Positions 1-7,616 of a stretch of DNA of 64,000 bases are shown here, in pieces (position 1 is the stretch's first letter; each line of letters starts with the position of its first letter). A program made the position numbers and the translations under genes. Location of the stretch: contig NZ_VAWF01000001.1 in assembly GCF_005869845.1 (NCBI RefSeq), positions 930,001 through 994,000 of the forward strand, in the 5' to 3' direction. The DNA is from Fodinibius saliphilus. Lineage in GTDB: Bacteria; Bacteroidota; Rhodothermia; Balneolales; Balneolaceae. The notes below the pieces were generated by a model. The model made no database searches. It was not told the DNA's origin and worked only from the letters and a program-made list of their open reading frames with translations.

Positions 1-262
1 CCCCTTCAGCATACTCGCCGATGGCAAAAGCACCAACCGTGGCAATACCCATCAGCAGAAATTCACTAAATATGTTTCCTTTTTTAATGGATTTAAATGC
101 TTTTATCCATACCGGGCCACCTACTGACAGGTACGAAAGTATATATAGCGATAGATACACGTACTGCTGTCCTGTAAAGGATATTAAATATTCTGCGACT
201 AATGCCCCTACCAGGAACACAGCACTAATAATGACTTCTTTGTATTTTTTGAGATATGACAT
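1..262 (-). CDS. Heavy-metal P1B-type ATPase, N-terminal fragment (runs off left edge)
   Basis: About 87 N-terminal residues are visible, translated by me from the reverse strand: MSYLKKYKEVIISAVFLVGA, then two hydrophobic segments, then VGGPVWIKAFKSIKKGNIF and a stretch ending IATVGAFAIGEYAEG. This is the typical opening of Zn/Cd/Pb-exporting P-type ATPases (ZntA/CadA class), which pump metal ions out across the inner membrane. No N-terminal HMA metal-binding domain precedes the first membrane segment. The ATG overlaps the stop of the upstream SpoIIAA-like gene as TAATG, so the two are probably translationally coupled. The catalytic DKTG and CPC motifs lie outside the window, so metal specificity cannot be read. 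Confidence 0.8.
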   Translation of the reverse strand, partial: MSYLKKYKEVIISAVFLVGALVAEYLISFTGQQYVYLSLYILSYLSVGGPVWIKAFKSIKKGNIFSEFLLMGIATVGAFAIGEYAEG

Positions 263-633
263 TATAAATGAGGTTTTTGATCGATCCAGCTCCATGCATT
301 TTCAGCCTCGTCAATAGAAAATATCATTAATTCTCCTTTCATTAAGGTACCAAAATACTGTCTCGTTTGTTTTTGATTCTTATGACTATGAACAACAGCA
401 ATACGGTCAAAACAGTTAGCATATTTCGCATACAGGCGGCGGCTCATCCTAAGTACATTAAAGGCCGCCCACCCTTCAAAACCTTCTATAATGACTAATA
501 GGTGAGGATCTTTCAAATATTGAGCTTGTTTTCTAATCAATTCTGCTAGCTCTGCTAATTCTTCTCTAGAAATCTCTCCGGCCACCCGCAAGGCCAGGTT
601 CCCATTATTCACATCTTCATTTATCTCTATCAT
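262..633 (-). CDS. SpoIIAA-like (STAS-fold) protein
   Basis: A 123-residue soluble protein. The pattern of a short beta strand, LAELAELIRKQA helix, LLVIIEGFEGW, a helix, DRIAVV and a C-terminal WIDQ matches the SpoIIAA-like/STAS-SEC14 family, small alpha/beta proteins of unknown binding partner. I chose the ATG at 633; a TTG two codons upstream (639) is also open. It sits directly upstream of, and overlaps by one base with, the metal ATPase gene, so it is probably an accessory of the same operon. A role in metal handling is inference from position only. Confidence 0.65.
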   Translation of the reverse strand: MIEINEDVNNGNLALRVAGEISREELAELAELIRKQAQYLKDPHLLVIIEGFEGWAAFNVLRMSRRLYAKYANCFDRIAVVHSHKNQKQTRQYFGTLMKGELMIFSIDEAENAWSWIDQKPHL

Positions 634-699
634 TTTCAATGATTTATTTTTATTTCAATCTTTATTTCAAAAATAAACCCTTGATAAACTTAATTCTTA

Positions 700-1205
700 C
701 AACATTATGTATTTATTGTGCAAAATTATGAAATCTACCACTACATTCCTTTTTTATGGCCTTTAATCAACATAGCTATACTCTTTCAATGAGTAGCGCC
801 TGTCTATTACCAGTTTTAACTTTCCCATTTAAATCAGTTCCTTAAGGAGAAGTATAGTTTTCTTTTCGCCCCGCTAATTCAGCCAGGTAACCTGCCCCTA
901 AATCACAGATAACGTTATTTGGACAGGCCTCAAATAGACTCCCTGTGGGTGTAATCAATCATCTCTTCGGCTTTCAATGGTTTTACCATTTCTATGTTAG
1001 TAGTACGGCAAAATCCAATAACTTCTGCTCAAAAATATTTAGCGAACTGAACTAGAACCTTGCCGACTGAGCCAAAAGCCTCAAAGATAAGATCCTTTTG
1101 CGCTTCTCAGATATTTCTATTTTAAGAAAGGCAGTATAGTATGTTCACCAAATTGGATAACGGCTACTTTCTCAAAGATCTAGGTTAGGAGTTTTTCACA
1201 ACCTT
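700..1205 (-). pseudogene. Decayed zinc-type alcohol dehydrogenase/quinone oxidoreductase (MDR family)
   Basis: No intact frame exists, but reverse-strand fragments align in order to the cofactor-binding half of medium-chain dehydrogenases. They are EAFGSVGKVLVQFAKYF (the GxGxxG-type nucleotide-binding turn), AEVIGFCRTTNIEMVKPLKA followed by EEMIDYTHRESI, then in another frame NVICDLGAGYL, and finally GHKKG and NVVVDFIIL, the usual C-terminal strand. In-frame stops follow KYF and ESI, and at least two frameshifts and a large N-terminal deletion are needed. Coordinates are approximate. It lies between the metal-ATPase operon and its likely regulator and shows long neglect of this spot. Confidence 0.6.
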
Positions 1206-1273
1206 CTCTTCACCCTCTATTCAGCAATACTCCGAACAATTTCAAAATTGGGTATTTCCTCCTGCTGATAATA

Positions 1274-1840
1274 CTATAATCGGTCAATAGAAGTACGTTT
1301 ATTTTGCTTGATGTCCTTGAAATGGGATGGTGCAAGTCCCGTCTCTTTTTTAAACTGTCGTGAAAAATGCTGTTGACTACTATAGTCAAGCTCCAAAGCA
1401 ATCTGGCTTAGGGTTTTCTCATCATATACAATAAGTTCTTTAGCTCGTTCTATTTTTTGAAGAATAAAATACCGCTCTATTGATTTGCCCTCAACGGCAG
1501 AAAAAAGGCGACTAATCTGCTGATAGTCTTTATAAATATTATCTGCTAAAAAGTCGGATAAGTTATTCTCTAATGGAGTGCCTGACCTCACTTGCTGAAT
1601 AATAAGTTGCTTCACCTGTTCAACAATGCGACTGTTCTCATCATCAATAATATCAAAACCATTATCACGAATAATGGAAATAAGTTTGGCATACTGATCT
1701 TCATCAATAGGTTGAGTCAGATACAACTCACCAAGTTCCATATTTTGCACCTCAAATCCAGCTAGTTTCAGCTTTTCTTCTAATACCTCAGCACAGTGGT
1801 TGCACACCATATTTTTAATATGAAAGTGTTTGTTGTTCAT
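1274..1840 (-). CDS. AraC-family regulator with N-terminal HMA-like metal-sensing domain
   Basis: 188 residues. Residues 1-70 resemble a heavy-metal-associated domain with an MxCxxC site (Met11, Cys13, Cys16 in NMVCNHC). Residues 85-185 form an AraC/XylS helix-turn-helix pair, with the second helix region SQIALELDYSSQQHFSRQFKKETGLAPSHFK very typical. Fusion of a metal-binding domain to an AraC DNA-binding domain suggests a metal-responsive activator, which fits the P-type ATPase operon 0.6 kb downstream on the same strand. Known regulators of this architecture in Bacteroidota sit beside copper or other metal exporters. The target promoter and metal are inferred. The frame ends in the gap left by the decayed dehydrogenase. 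Confidence 0.75.
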   Translation of the reverse strand: MNNKHFHIKNMVCNHCAEVLEEKLKLAGFEVQNMELGELYLTQPIDEDQYAKLISIIRDNGFDIIDDENSRIVEQVKQLIIQQVRSGTPLENNLSDFLADNIYKDYQQISRLFSAVEGKSIERYFILQKIERAKELIVYDEKTLSQIALELDYSSQQHFSRQFKKETGLAPSHFKDIKQNKRTSIDRL

Positions 1841-2414
1841 AGGAAATAAAATAAAACAATTAATGGAAAACTATTACTATTTACCAAAACAGAGTATAAC
1901 GTTTAACGTTCTATAGAATTTGTCATACTTATCTATATTCATTTCCTAACAAGTTCACATTGAGAATATCCTTCCAAATGTTAGGAATGATTTATCGTAT
2001 TCTCTTGCACTTTTTTGATAATTCCTTGCAGAATTATGTTCAGCTAGCTCATTATAAGCTACAGGAAATTCTTCGTATCTCCTCTACCCCTGTTATGCTT
2101 TCTTTTTTTACTATTCGAAGTTGCAGCTTGATATCATATTTGCGAGATATCTCTCTGATTATGGTAGTGAGCTATTTTTCAAGTTCGATAGCTGCCGTTA
2201 AAATAATACCCAAGGAAAGTTCCCACCTAATTCAAACCCTGACATAGTCAGTGGTATTCCCCCCTACATTTTTTCAAACTTTATTCTACTATTTTCAATG
2301 AAATTAAGCGTTGGAAAGCATGGGGTGTTCAAGATCACAATAAATCTACAAAGCTAAGTATCTCATTTGTGTTAGTTACATTTAACACAAAACATACCCA
2401 TTGAGGTACTAATT
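1841..2414. other. Intergenic region without a supportable gene
   Basis: AT-rich DNA between the divergent regulator and the protease. A short plus-strand open frame at 1960-2247 has no recognisable domain. On the minus strand around 2075-2230 a fragment reading ITAAIELEK and then ISRKYDIKLQLRIVKKESI looks protein-like but is broken by stops, so it may be an old pseudogene. I assign no function. Promoters for both flanking genes must lie here. Confidence 0.4.
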
Positions 2415-3533
2415 ATGATTGAAAAAACACTTCCCAACAACTTCGTTAAACTTGCAGAAGAACAACGTGAAAATGAAGAAAAGCTCTTTTCGAAAGAGAA
2501 TGTGGTAGGCGTTGCACTCGGAAACAAGATCAAGAATGGTAAAGATACTGAAGAACCATCTATTCATGTCTTAGTGCAACACAAAATGGATCCCTCCTTA
2601 CTTTCCAAGAATGATATAGTTCCTAAAACGATTAAGGGCACAAAAACTGATGTCATAGAAGTTGGCCAAATTGTAGCAGGCCCTTTAGCTCCTGATATTG
2701 AACCCATCAACAAAACCGATATAGACTCTGGTAATGGCGATTTAGCTGACTGGAATATGCAGGATGAACTGGATGATATACTGTCTAAATCTAAAAGACG
2801 CACTAAGAAAAAACAATGGCAGCAAACACCTGTAACAGAAATATCACCAGAACAGCTTCACCAACGCAGCCGTCCTGTACGAGGTGGATTTAGTATTGGA
2901 CACTATAAAGTCACTGCCGGTACAATGGCAACTGCTTGTTACGATCTAAAATCCTTCCCTGGTATACCTCAGAAGTTTTATATCCTAAGTAATAACCACG
3001 TCTTGGCTAATTCCAATAATGCCAACATGGGAGATCCGATATTGCAACCGGGCCCTTATGATGGTGGTACATATCCGCGGGATATGGTAGGCCGTTTAAG
3101 CAGATTTATTCCTATTCGATTCAAGAATTCTAGAACTACTCCCCGTAACTATGTGGATGCCGCTATTGCCGAAGTCCCATTTCATATCGCTAACCGTGAA
3201 GTATACTGGATTGGACACGTTAAAGATCTATATGCAGCACCAAAAGTCGGTGATATTGTGCAGAAAGTTGGTCGTACCACCAATTTTAGTACCGGACGGG
3301 TCAAAAGTATTAATGCTACGGTTGATGTAAATTATGGAAATGGTCGTATAGCTCGGTTTGCTCACCAAATCCTAACTAGTCGAATGAGTGCTGGTGGTGA
3401 CTCGGGTAGTCTCGTTACTACACTAGATGAAGAAGCAGTAGGACTATTATTTGCTGGATCGCCTTATGTTACGGTTCTGAATAATATCTTATATGTACAA
3501 TCATTACTCAATATTCGCATACATGAAAAATAA
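2415..3533 (+). CDS. Trypsin-fold serine protease with N-terminal pro-like domain
   Basis: 372 residues, no signal peptide. Residues 28-85 form a small alpha/beta domain (NVVGVALG, IHVLVQ, DVIEVG). Residues 155-365 are a chymotrypsin-like domain with a complete triad: His195 in LSNNHVLA, Asp248 in YVDAAIAEV and Ser330 in GGDSGS. The SNNHVL and VGRT motifs resemble the plant NAL1-like and bacterial trypsin-like peptidases of unknown substrate. The region 110-155 between domains is charged and probably flexible. The next gene encodes a 72-residue protein that resembles the N-terminal domain, suggesting a matched inhibitor or chaperone (inference). Absence of a signal peptide suggests a cytoplasmic protease or leaderless export. 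Confidence 0.8.
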   Translation: MIEKTLPNNFVKLAEEQRENEEKLFSKENVVGVALGNKIKNGKDTEEPSIHVLVQHKMDPSLLSKNDIVPKTIKGTKTDVIEVGQIVAGPLAPDIEPINKTDIDSGNGDLADWNMQDELDDILSKSKRRTKKKQWQQTPVTEISPEQLHQRSRPVRGGFSIGHYKVTAGTMATACYDLKSFPGIPQKFYILSNNHVLANSNNANMGDPILQPGPYDGGTYPRDMVGRLSRFIPIRFKNSRTTPRNYVDAAIAEVPFHIANREVYWIGHVKDLYAAPKVGDIVQKVGRTTNFSTGRVKSINATVDVNYGNGRIARFAHQILTSRMSAGGDSGSLVTTLDEEAVGLLFAGSPYVTVLNNILYVQSLLNIRIHEK

Positions 3534-3623
3534 TGATGACTGGAATTATATCCTCTAAACTTTAAACGATAATAGTGAGAGGCAACCCTAAACTGCCTCT
3601 CACTCTCTAAATATAGATCAGCA

Positions 3624-3842
3624 ATGGATAAAAACTTTAATAACGTACTCCGAAAAGCCCAAAACAACTGGATGAATATTAAGGATGTTATTTCTGTAGC
3701 TGAAGGCTTACAAGATAAAAAACGATGTATTGATGTTTATCTAGCTAACCAAAACGAGAAAGTAAAAGAACAAATACCAACTGAATACAAAGGATACAAG
3801 GTAGTATTTAGAGACAGTGGCGGGCCTTTTAAAAGCCAATAA
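3624..3842 (+). CDS. Small protein resembling the pro-domain of the upstream protease
   Basis: 72 residues, 90 bp downstream of the protease and on the same strand. Its core, KDVISVAEGLQDKKRCIDVYLAN followed by VKEQIPTEYKGYKVVFRDSG, matches the layout of the protease N-terminal domain (ENVVGVALG, EPSIHVLVQHK, IVPKTIKGTKTDVIEVG): strand, glycine turn, strand ending in the xDVYL/IHVLV pattern, a short helix, then IP and a final strand. This looks like a stand-alone copy of the domain. An inhibitor or folding partner for the protease is a reasonable hypothesis, not demonstrated. Confidence 0.6.
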   Translation: MDKNFNNVLRKAQNNWMNIKDVISVAEGLQDKKRCIDVYLANQNEKVKEQIPTEYKGYKVVFRDSGGPFKSQ

Positions 3843-3976
3843 ACTATCTATAATATCCATCAGGATATAATTAATTATTAGATATTTATTGAGTATATGC
3901 ATTACCCTTCTATGATAGTTATCTTAACAAATGGTATACTTTTTGAGCTCGAACTGCCATCAAAACATCAACTGCG

Positions 3977-5422
3977 ATGCTTGATGCTTTTCATACGGGA
4001 GATTACTGGATAAGCCGGTTTATTATACAGCGTGGAATCGGGCTTATGTACCTGATTGCTTTTATTGTAGCTATTAATCAATTTCGACCGTTGCTTGGTG
4101 AAAATGGCTTACTCCCTGTACCACGTTTTATTGAACGCATCTCATTTAACAGCTCACCCAGTATTTTTCATTGGCACTACTCCGATTCCTTTTTTTCCTT
4201 CATTGCCTGGATCGGCTTGGGTCTATCCATGCTGGCAGTAACCGGAGTATCCGATAACGGCCCTCTTTGGTTGTCCGTCGTTATATGGTCGCTGCTTTGG
4301 TTTTTATATCTATCCATCGTTAATGTTGGACAAATTTTCTATGGTTTTGGATGGGAGTCACTTCTGCTGGAAGCCGGATTTTATGCAATTTTTTTAGGTC
4401 CATTACATTTCCAAACTCCTTTTTTAGTAATTATTATAATTCGCTGGCTAGTATTTCGACTAGAATTTGGTGCAGGCCTCATTAAAATGCGGGGGGATCA
4501 GTGTTGGCGAAATCTCACATGCCTCAACTATCACCATGAAACGCAGCCTTTACCCAATCCTTTAAGCATATTTTTTCACCGACTGCCGGAATTTTATCAC
4601 AAGATCGAAACGCTTTTCAACCATATTGTTCAACTCGGAGCGGTATGGCTGTTATTTCTTCCCCAACCTTTTACTTCCATAGGTGCCGGTATGATCATTT
4701 TATCTCAAGGATATCTTATCATAAGCGGAAACTATGCGTGGTTAAACTGGATGACCTTAATACTGGCTTTTAGCGGTATCAGTGATACCTACCTACAGCA
4801 CCTTTTCGCTCTTCATATCCCTCAAAGCCTTGTAACACCTATTTATTTTCAAATTATCATTATCGGACTTGCCGTTTTAGTAACGTACCTGAGTATTTCT
4901 CCTATTAAAAACATGCTATCTCCCCGACAACGGATGAATGCAAGCTTCAATCCCTTGCACCTAGTAAATACATATGGTGCATTCGGAGGTGTCACTAAAA
5001 CCAGATATGAAATAATCATTGAAGGTACTACCGATGACAAAATAGATATAGATACCCAATGGCAGGAATATAAATTTAAAGGTAAAGTCGATGATCCCAA
5101 ACACATGCCATTGCAAATCGCCCCTTATCATCTGCGTCTGGACTGGCAAATGTGGTTTGCTGCCATGTCCTCTTTACGATCTAATTCATGGCTATTACGT
5201 TTAATTAAGAAACTTCTTAAGAATGACCCTTCAGCTATCGGCTTGATAGCTCATAACCCGTTTACAGAGCAATCCCCAACTTATATACGAGCTCGGTTAT
5301 TTAAATATGAATTTAGTAACTCTGAGGAGTTCTCCCAGAATAGCCAGTGGTGGCAGCGAGAGTTTAAACAGATCTATATGCCACCAAAATCACTAGATGA
5401 ACTGGAAGGAATCAGGTTTTAA
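3977..5422 (+). CDS. Lipase maturation factor family membrane protein
   Basis: 481 residues with several membrane segments in the first 310 residues. Family hallmarks are present: YGFGWESLLLEAGF, the RWLVFRLEFGAGLIKMRGDQCWRNLTCLNYHHETQPLPNPLS block and, near the C-terminus, a soluble beta domain with the TRYEIIIEGTTDD and PYHLRLDWQMWFAA motifs. Eukaryotic LMF1 assists folding of secreted lipases in the ER; bacterial members have no established role and probably act in the inner membrane. It stands alone in front of the dUTPase-fold gene. Confidence 0.85.
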   Translation: MLDAFHTGDYWISRFIIQRGIGLMYLIAFIVAINQFRPLLGENGLLPVPRFIERISFNSSPSIFHWHYSDSFFSFIAWIGLGLSMLAVTGVSDNGPLWLSVVIWSLLWFLYLSIVNVGQIFYGFGWESLLLEAGFYAIFLGPLHFQTPFLVIIIIRWLVFRLEFGAGLIKMRGDQCWRNLTCLNYHHETQPLPNPLSIFFHRLPEFYHKIETLFNHIVQLGAVWLLFLPQPFTSIGAGMIILSQGYLIISGNYAWLNWMTLILAFSGISDTYLQHLFALHIPQSLVTPIYFQIIIIGLAVLVTYLSISPIKNMLSPRQRMNASFNPLHLVNTYGAFGGVTKTRYEIIIEGTTDDKIDIDTQWQEYKFKGKVDDPKHMPLQIAPYHLRLDWQMWFAAMSSLRSNSWLLRLIKKLLKNDPSAIGLIAHNPFTEQSPTYIRARLFKYEFSNSEEFSQNSQWWQREFKQIYMPPKSLDELEGIRF

Positions 5423-5492
5423 ATTCGCAGAAAAATGAATTAATATTTTCTAGTAATTATTTAAGCAATTCTTTTAATTAAACTACGTCATT

Positions 5493-5945
5493 ATGAGTTT
5501 TTTGGAAGGGAAGGAACTTGTTAATCATCTCAAATCTATCATCCATGAAGACACCCAGTTACATAAAGATCACTTTGACCTAAGTGCTGCCCAAATAGAC
5601 CGGTTTACCATCGCTGGAGCCCTCGACTTTGGAGGAAGTGAGTTTAAACCGGTACAAACAGAATCCGTAGAATTACAGAAAAAACAAAGTGCCGATTATG
5701 GATGGTGGCACCTATCTGAAGGAACTTATCAAATAATAATGAACGAGACCCTTACCGAAATAACTGATGCCACAGCACTCCTGACCCCACACCCTCATAT
5801 TCAAAAAGCGGGGGTTACAGCCAATACAACTATTCTACAAGAAACAGAAAATACTCCGATTACAATGACTATACATATACCTTCGGTAGGCTGTAATATT
5901 AAGGAAAATGCCCGAGTCGCTTCTCTCTATCTCCTTTCATATTAA
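5493..5945 (+). CDS. dUTPase/dCTP-deaminase-fold protein
   Basis: 150 residues, soluble. The segment YGWWHLSEGTYQIIMNETLTEI resembles the central strand of trimeric dUTPases and dCTP deaminases (G-x-Y-x-V/I-x-x-N-E), and the later PHPHIQKAGV followed by a final strand fits the same fold. The canonical deaminase catalytic motif is not obvious, so activity on nucleotides is uncertain. Alternative: a non-catalytic member of the superfamily. Upstream and downstream genes give no pathway context. Confidence 0.5.
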   Translation: MSFLEGKELVNHLKSIIHEDTQLHKDHFDLSAAQIDRFTIAGALDFGGSEFKPVQTESVELQKKQSADYGWWHLSEGTYQIIMNETLTEITDATALLTPHPHIQKAGVTANTTILQETENTPITMTIHIPSVGCNIKENARVASLYLLSY

Positions 5946-5997
5946 TGTCCGTTTAAAATAATAACTATTGAACTACTTCTATTAACTTACAATTCAT

Positions 5998-6987
5998 ATG
6001 AAAACTGTACGCTGGGGAATTCTTAGTACTGCAAAAATTGCTGTCGAAAAAGTAATTCCTGCTATTCAGCAGGCTGAAAACAGTACGGTTTCAGCGATCA
6101 GTTCTCGTTCTGCTGAAAAAGCCGATGCCATTGCCAATAAATTAGATATTCCCACTTCCTATGGTTCCTATGAAGAACTTCTTAATGATGCTAATATAGA
6201 TGCCATATATAATCCTCTTCCCAATCACCTTCATGTTCCAAAATCTATTGAAGCGTTACAGCACCAAAAACATGTGCTTTGTGAAAAGCCGATCTCTTTG
6301 GATGAAAATGAGGCACAGAATTTACTCTTTGCGAGTCAGCAGTTCCCGGATCTTAAAATTATGGAAGCATTTATGTACCGATTTCATCCCCAATGGAGAA
6401 AAGCAAAATCAATTGTTGATTCCGGTAAAATTGGCAATCTCCAGACAATAGAATCATTCTTTTCATACTACAACGACGATCCGGCTGACATACGTAATAA
6501 TCCGGATATGGGAGGCGGAGGACTAATGGATATCGGTTGCTACTGTATTTCAGTGTCTCGCTTTCTTTTTGATTCTGAACCCAATGAGGTTTCCGGATAC
6601 TGGAAAATTAATCCTGAAACCAATGTAGATTATATAGCATCCGGTGTACTTAATTTCAGGGATGGTACGGCAACATTCTCTTGCAGTACCAAAGCGACTC
6701 CTTACCAACACGTTAATGTGGTAGGAACAGAGGGGCGAATTGTCATTCCCATTCCTTTTAATCCACCTTCTATGAAGAAAACAACAATAACTTTGCATAA
6801 AGACCAACAATCAGAAAATATAATTTTTGATCCTGCCAATCATTACACCTTAGAAGTAGAAGCTTTTAACCATGCCATAAGAAATAACACAACAGTTCCT
6901 ACCCCATTAGATGATGCAATAAAAAATATGCACGTAATAGATCGATTCCGTAGATCCGCTGGCTCCTCTCCACCGAACGGATATTAG
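5998..6987 (+). CDS. Gfo/Idh/MocA-family NAD(P)-dependent oxidoreductase
   Basis: 329 residues. The N-terminal Rossmann domain begins VRWGILSTAKIAVEKVIPAI, and the family's EKPISL motif holds the likely catalytic lysine (HVLCEKPISLDENEA). The C-terminal domain carries GGGGLMDIGCYCISVSRFLF, the substrate-domain signature. Such enzymes oxidise or reduce hydroxyl groups on sugars, inositols or related compounds; the substrate cannot be told here. Closest style is the trans-1,2-dihydrobenzene-1,2-diol dehydrogenase/xylose dehydrogenase group. A single gene followed by its own downstream promoter. Confidence 0.88.
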   Translation: MKTVRWGILSTAKIAVEKVIPAIQQAENSTVSAISSRSAEKADAIANKLDIPTSYGSYEELLNDANIDAIYNPLPNHLHVPKSIEALQHQKHVLCEKPISLDENEAQNLLFASQQFPDLKIMEAFMYRFHPQWRKAKSIVDSGKIGNLQTIESFFSYYNDDPADIRNNPDMGGGGLMDIGCYCISVSRFLFDSEPNEVSGYWKINPETNVDYIASGVLNFRDGTATFSCSTKATPYQHVNVVGTEGRIVIPIPFNPPSMKKTTITLHKDQQSENIIFDPANHYTLEVEAFNHAIRNNTTVPTPLDDAIKNMHVIDRFRRSAGSSPPNGY

Positions 6988-7013
6988 CCCCTGTCTGCCT
7001 CAATATTATTTAC

Positions 7014-7021
7014 TATCTTTG
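7014..7021 (+). promoter_or_regulatory. Bacteroidota-type -7 promoter box (TATCTTTG)
   Basis: TATCTTTG fits the TAnnTTTG consensus used by the primary sigma factor of Bacteroidota-like bacteria and lies 33 bp before the ATG of the TPR gene. No clear TTG element is seen 17-23 bp upstream, so this is a candidate only. Confidence 0.4.
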
Positions 7022-7053
7022 ATGCGAATTAATTATAGATTTTTATCAGTTTT

Positions 7054-7611
7054 ATGGGCCAGAAAACGGACAAAATTTTAGAACGTGCCAAAGTTAATTT
7101 TAAGAAGGGTAACAATGAGAATGCTCTTAGGCTATTTAACCAGGTACTAAACCGTGAACCTACCCACACCGAGGCATTACGGAATAAAGGCCTACTTAAG
7201 ATGATGGAAGGCAATTATAAAGAGGCCGAAGAATTTTTGCTTTTTGCTATTGACCAACAGCCTAAAGATGACCAGCTTTATCAAATGCTGGGAAGCTTTT
7301 ATCAAAATAACAATGAACCTGATAAAGCCTTGGCACAATTTGAAAAGTCTATCGATTTAAATGCACAAAATCATCTTGCTCATAAAAGGTTAGGTATGTT
7401 GTTTGCTAATGCCCTTAATGATCATGACAATGCTGTCGCCCACTTTAATAAAGCTATAGAAATTAATAATAAAGAAACCGATCTTTACTTTAACCGTGGA
7501 TGCAGTAATATGATCTTACAGGATATGACGAAGGCTAAAGAAGATTTCAGGAAGGCCGCAGATCTCGGGCATAGTAAAGCTCTAGATATGTTGGATCAAT
7601 ATTTTAGCTAA
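7054..7611 (+). CDS. Tetratricopeptide repeat protein
   Basis: 185 residues, no signal peptide. About four TPR units are visible from residue 5 to 180: KVNFKKGNNENALRLFNQVL, LLKMMEGNYKEAEEFLLFAI, LGSFYQNNNEPDKALAQFEKSI and LFANALNDHDNAVAHFNKAI, each with the G/A-x-x-x-x-A-x-x-x-F spacing and the following Pro/Asn position. It is almost entirely TPR, so it should serve as a cytoplasmic protein-protein adaptor. Partner unknown. It ends 5 bp before the convergent end of the hydrolase-DedA-ATP-grasp gene. Confidence 0.85.
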   Translation: MGQKTDKILERAKVNFKKGNNENALRLFNQVLNREPTHTEALRNKGLLKMMEGNYKEAEEFLLFAIDQQPKDDQLYQMLGSFYQNNNEPDKALAQFEKSIDLNAQNHLAHKRLGMLFANALNDHDNAVAHFNKAIEINNKETDLYFNRGCSNMILQDMTKAKEDFRKAADLGHSKALDMLDQYFS

Positions 7612-7616
7612 TCATA

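Noticed and set aside
21-317. Plus-strand open frame at the left edge
   Set aside because: It is the complement of the P-type ATPase N-terminus, which has a much clearer family match.
1960-2247. 95-codon plus-strand frame between regulator and protease
   Set aside because: No ribosome-binding site, domain or natural-looking composition.
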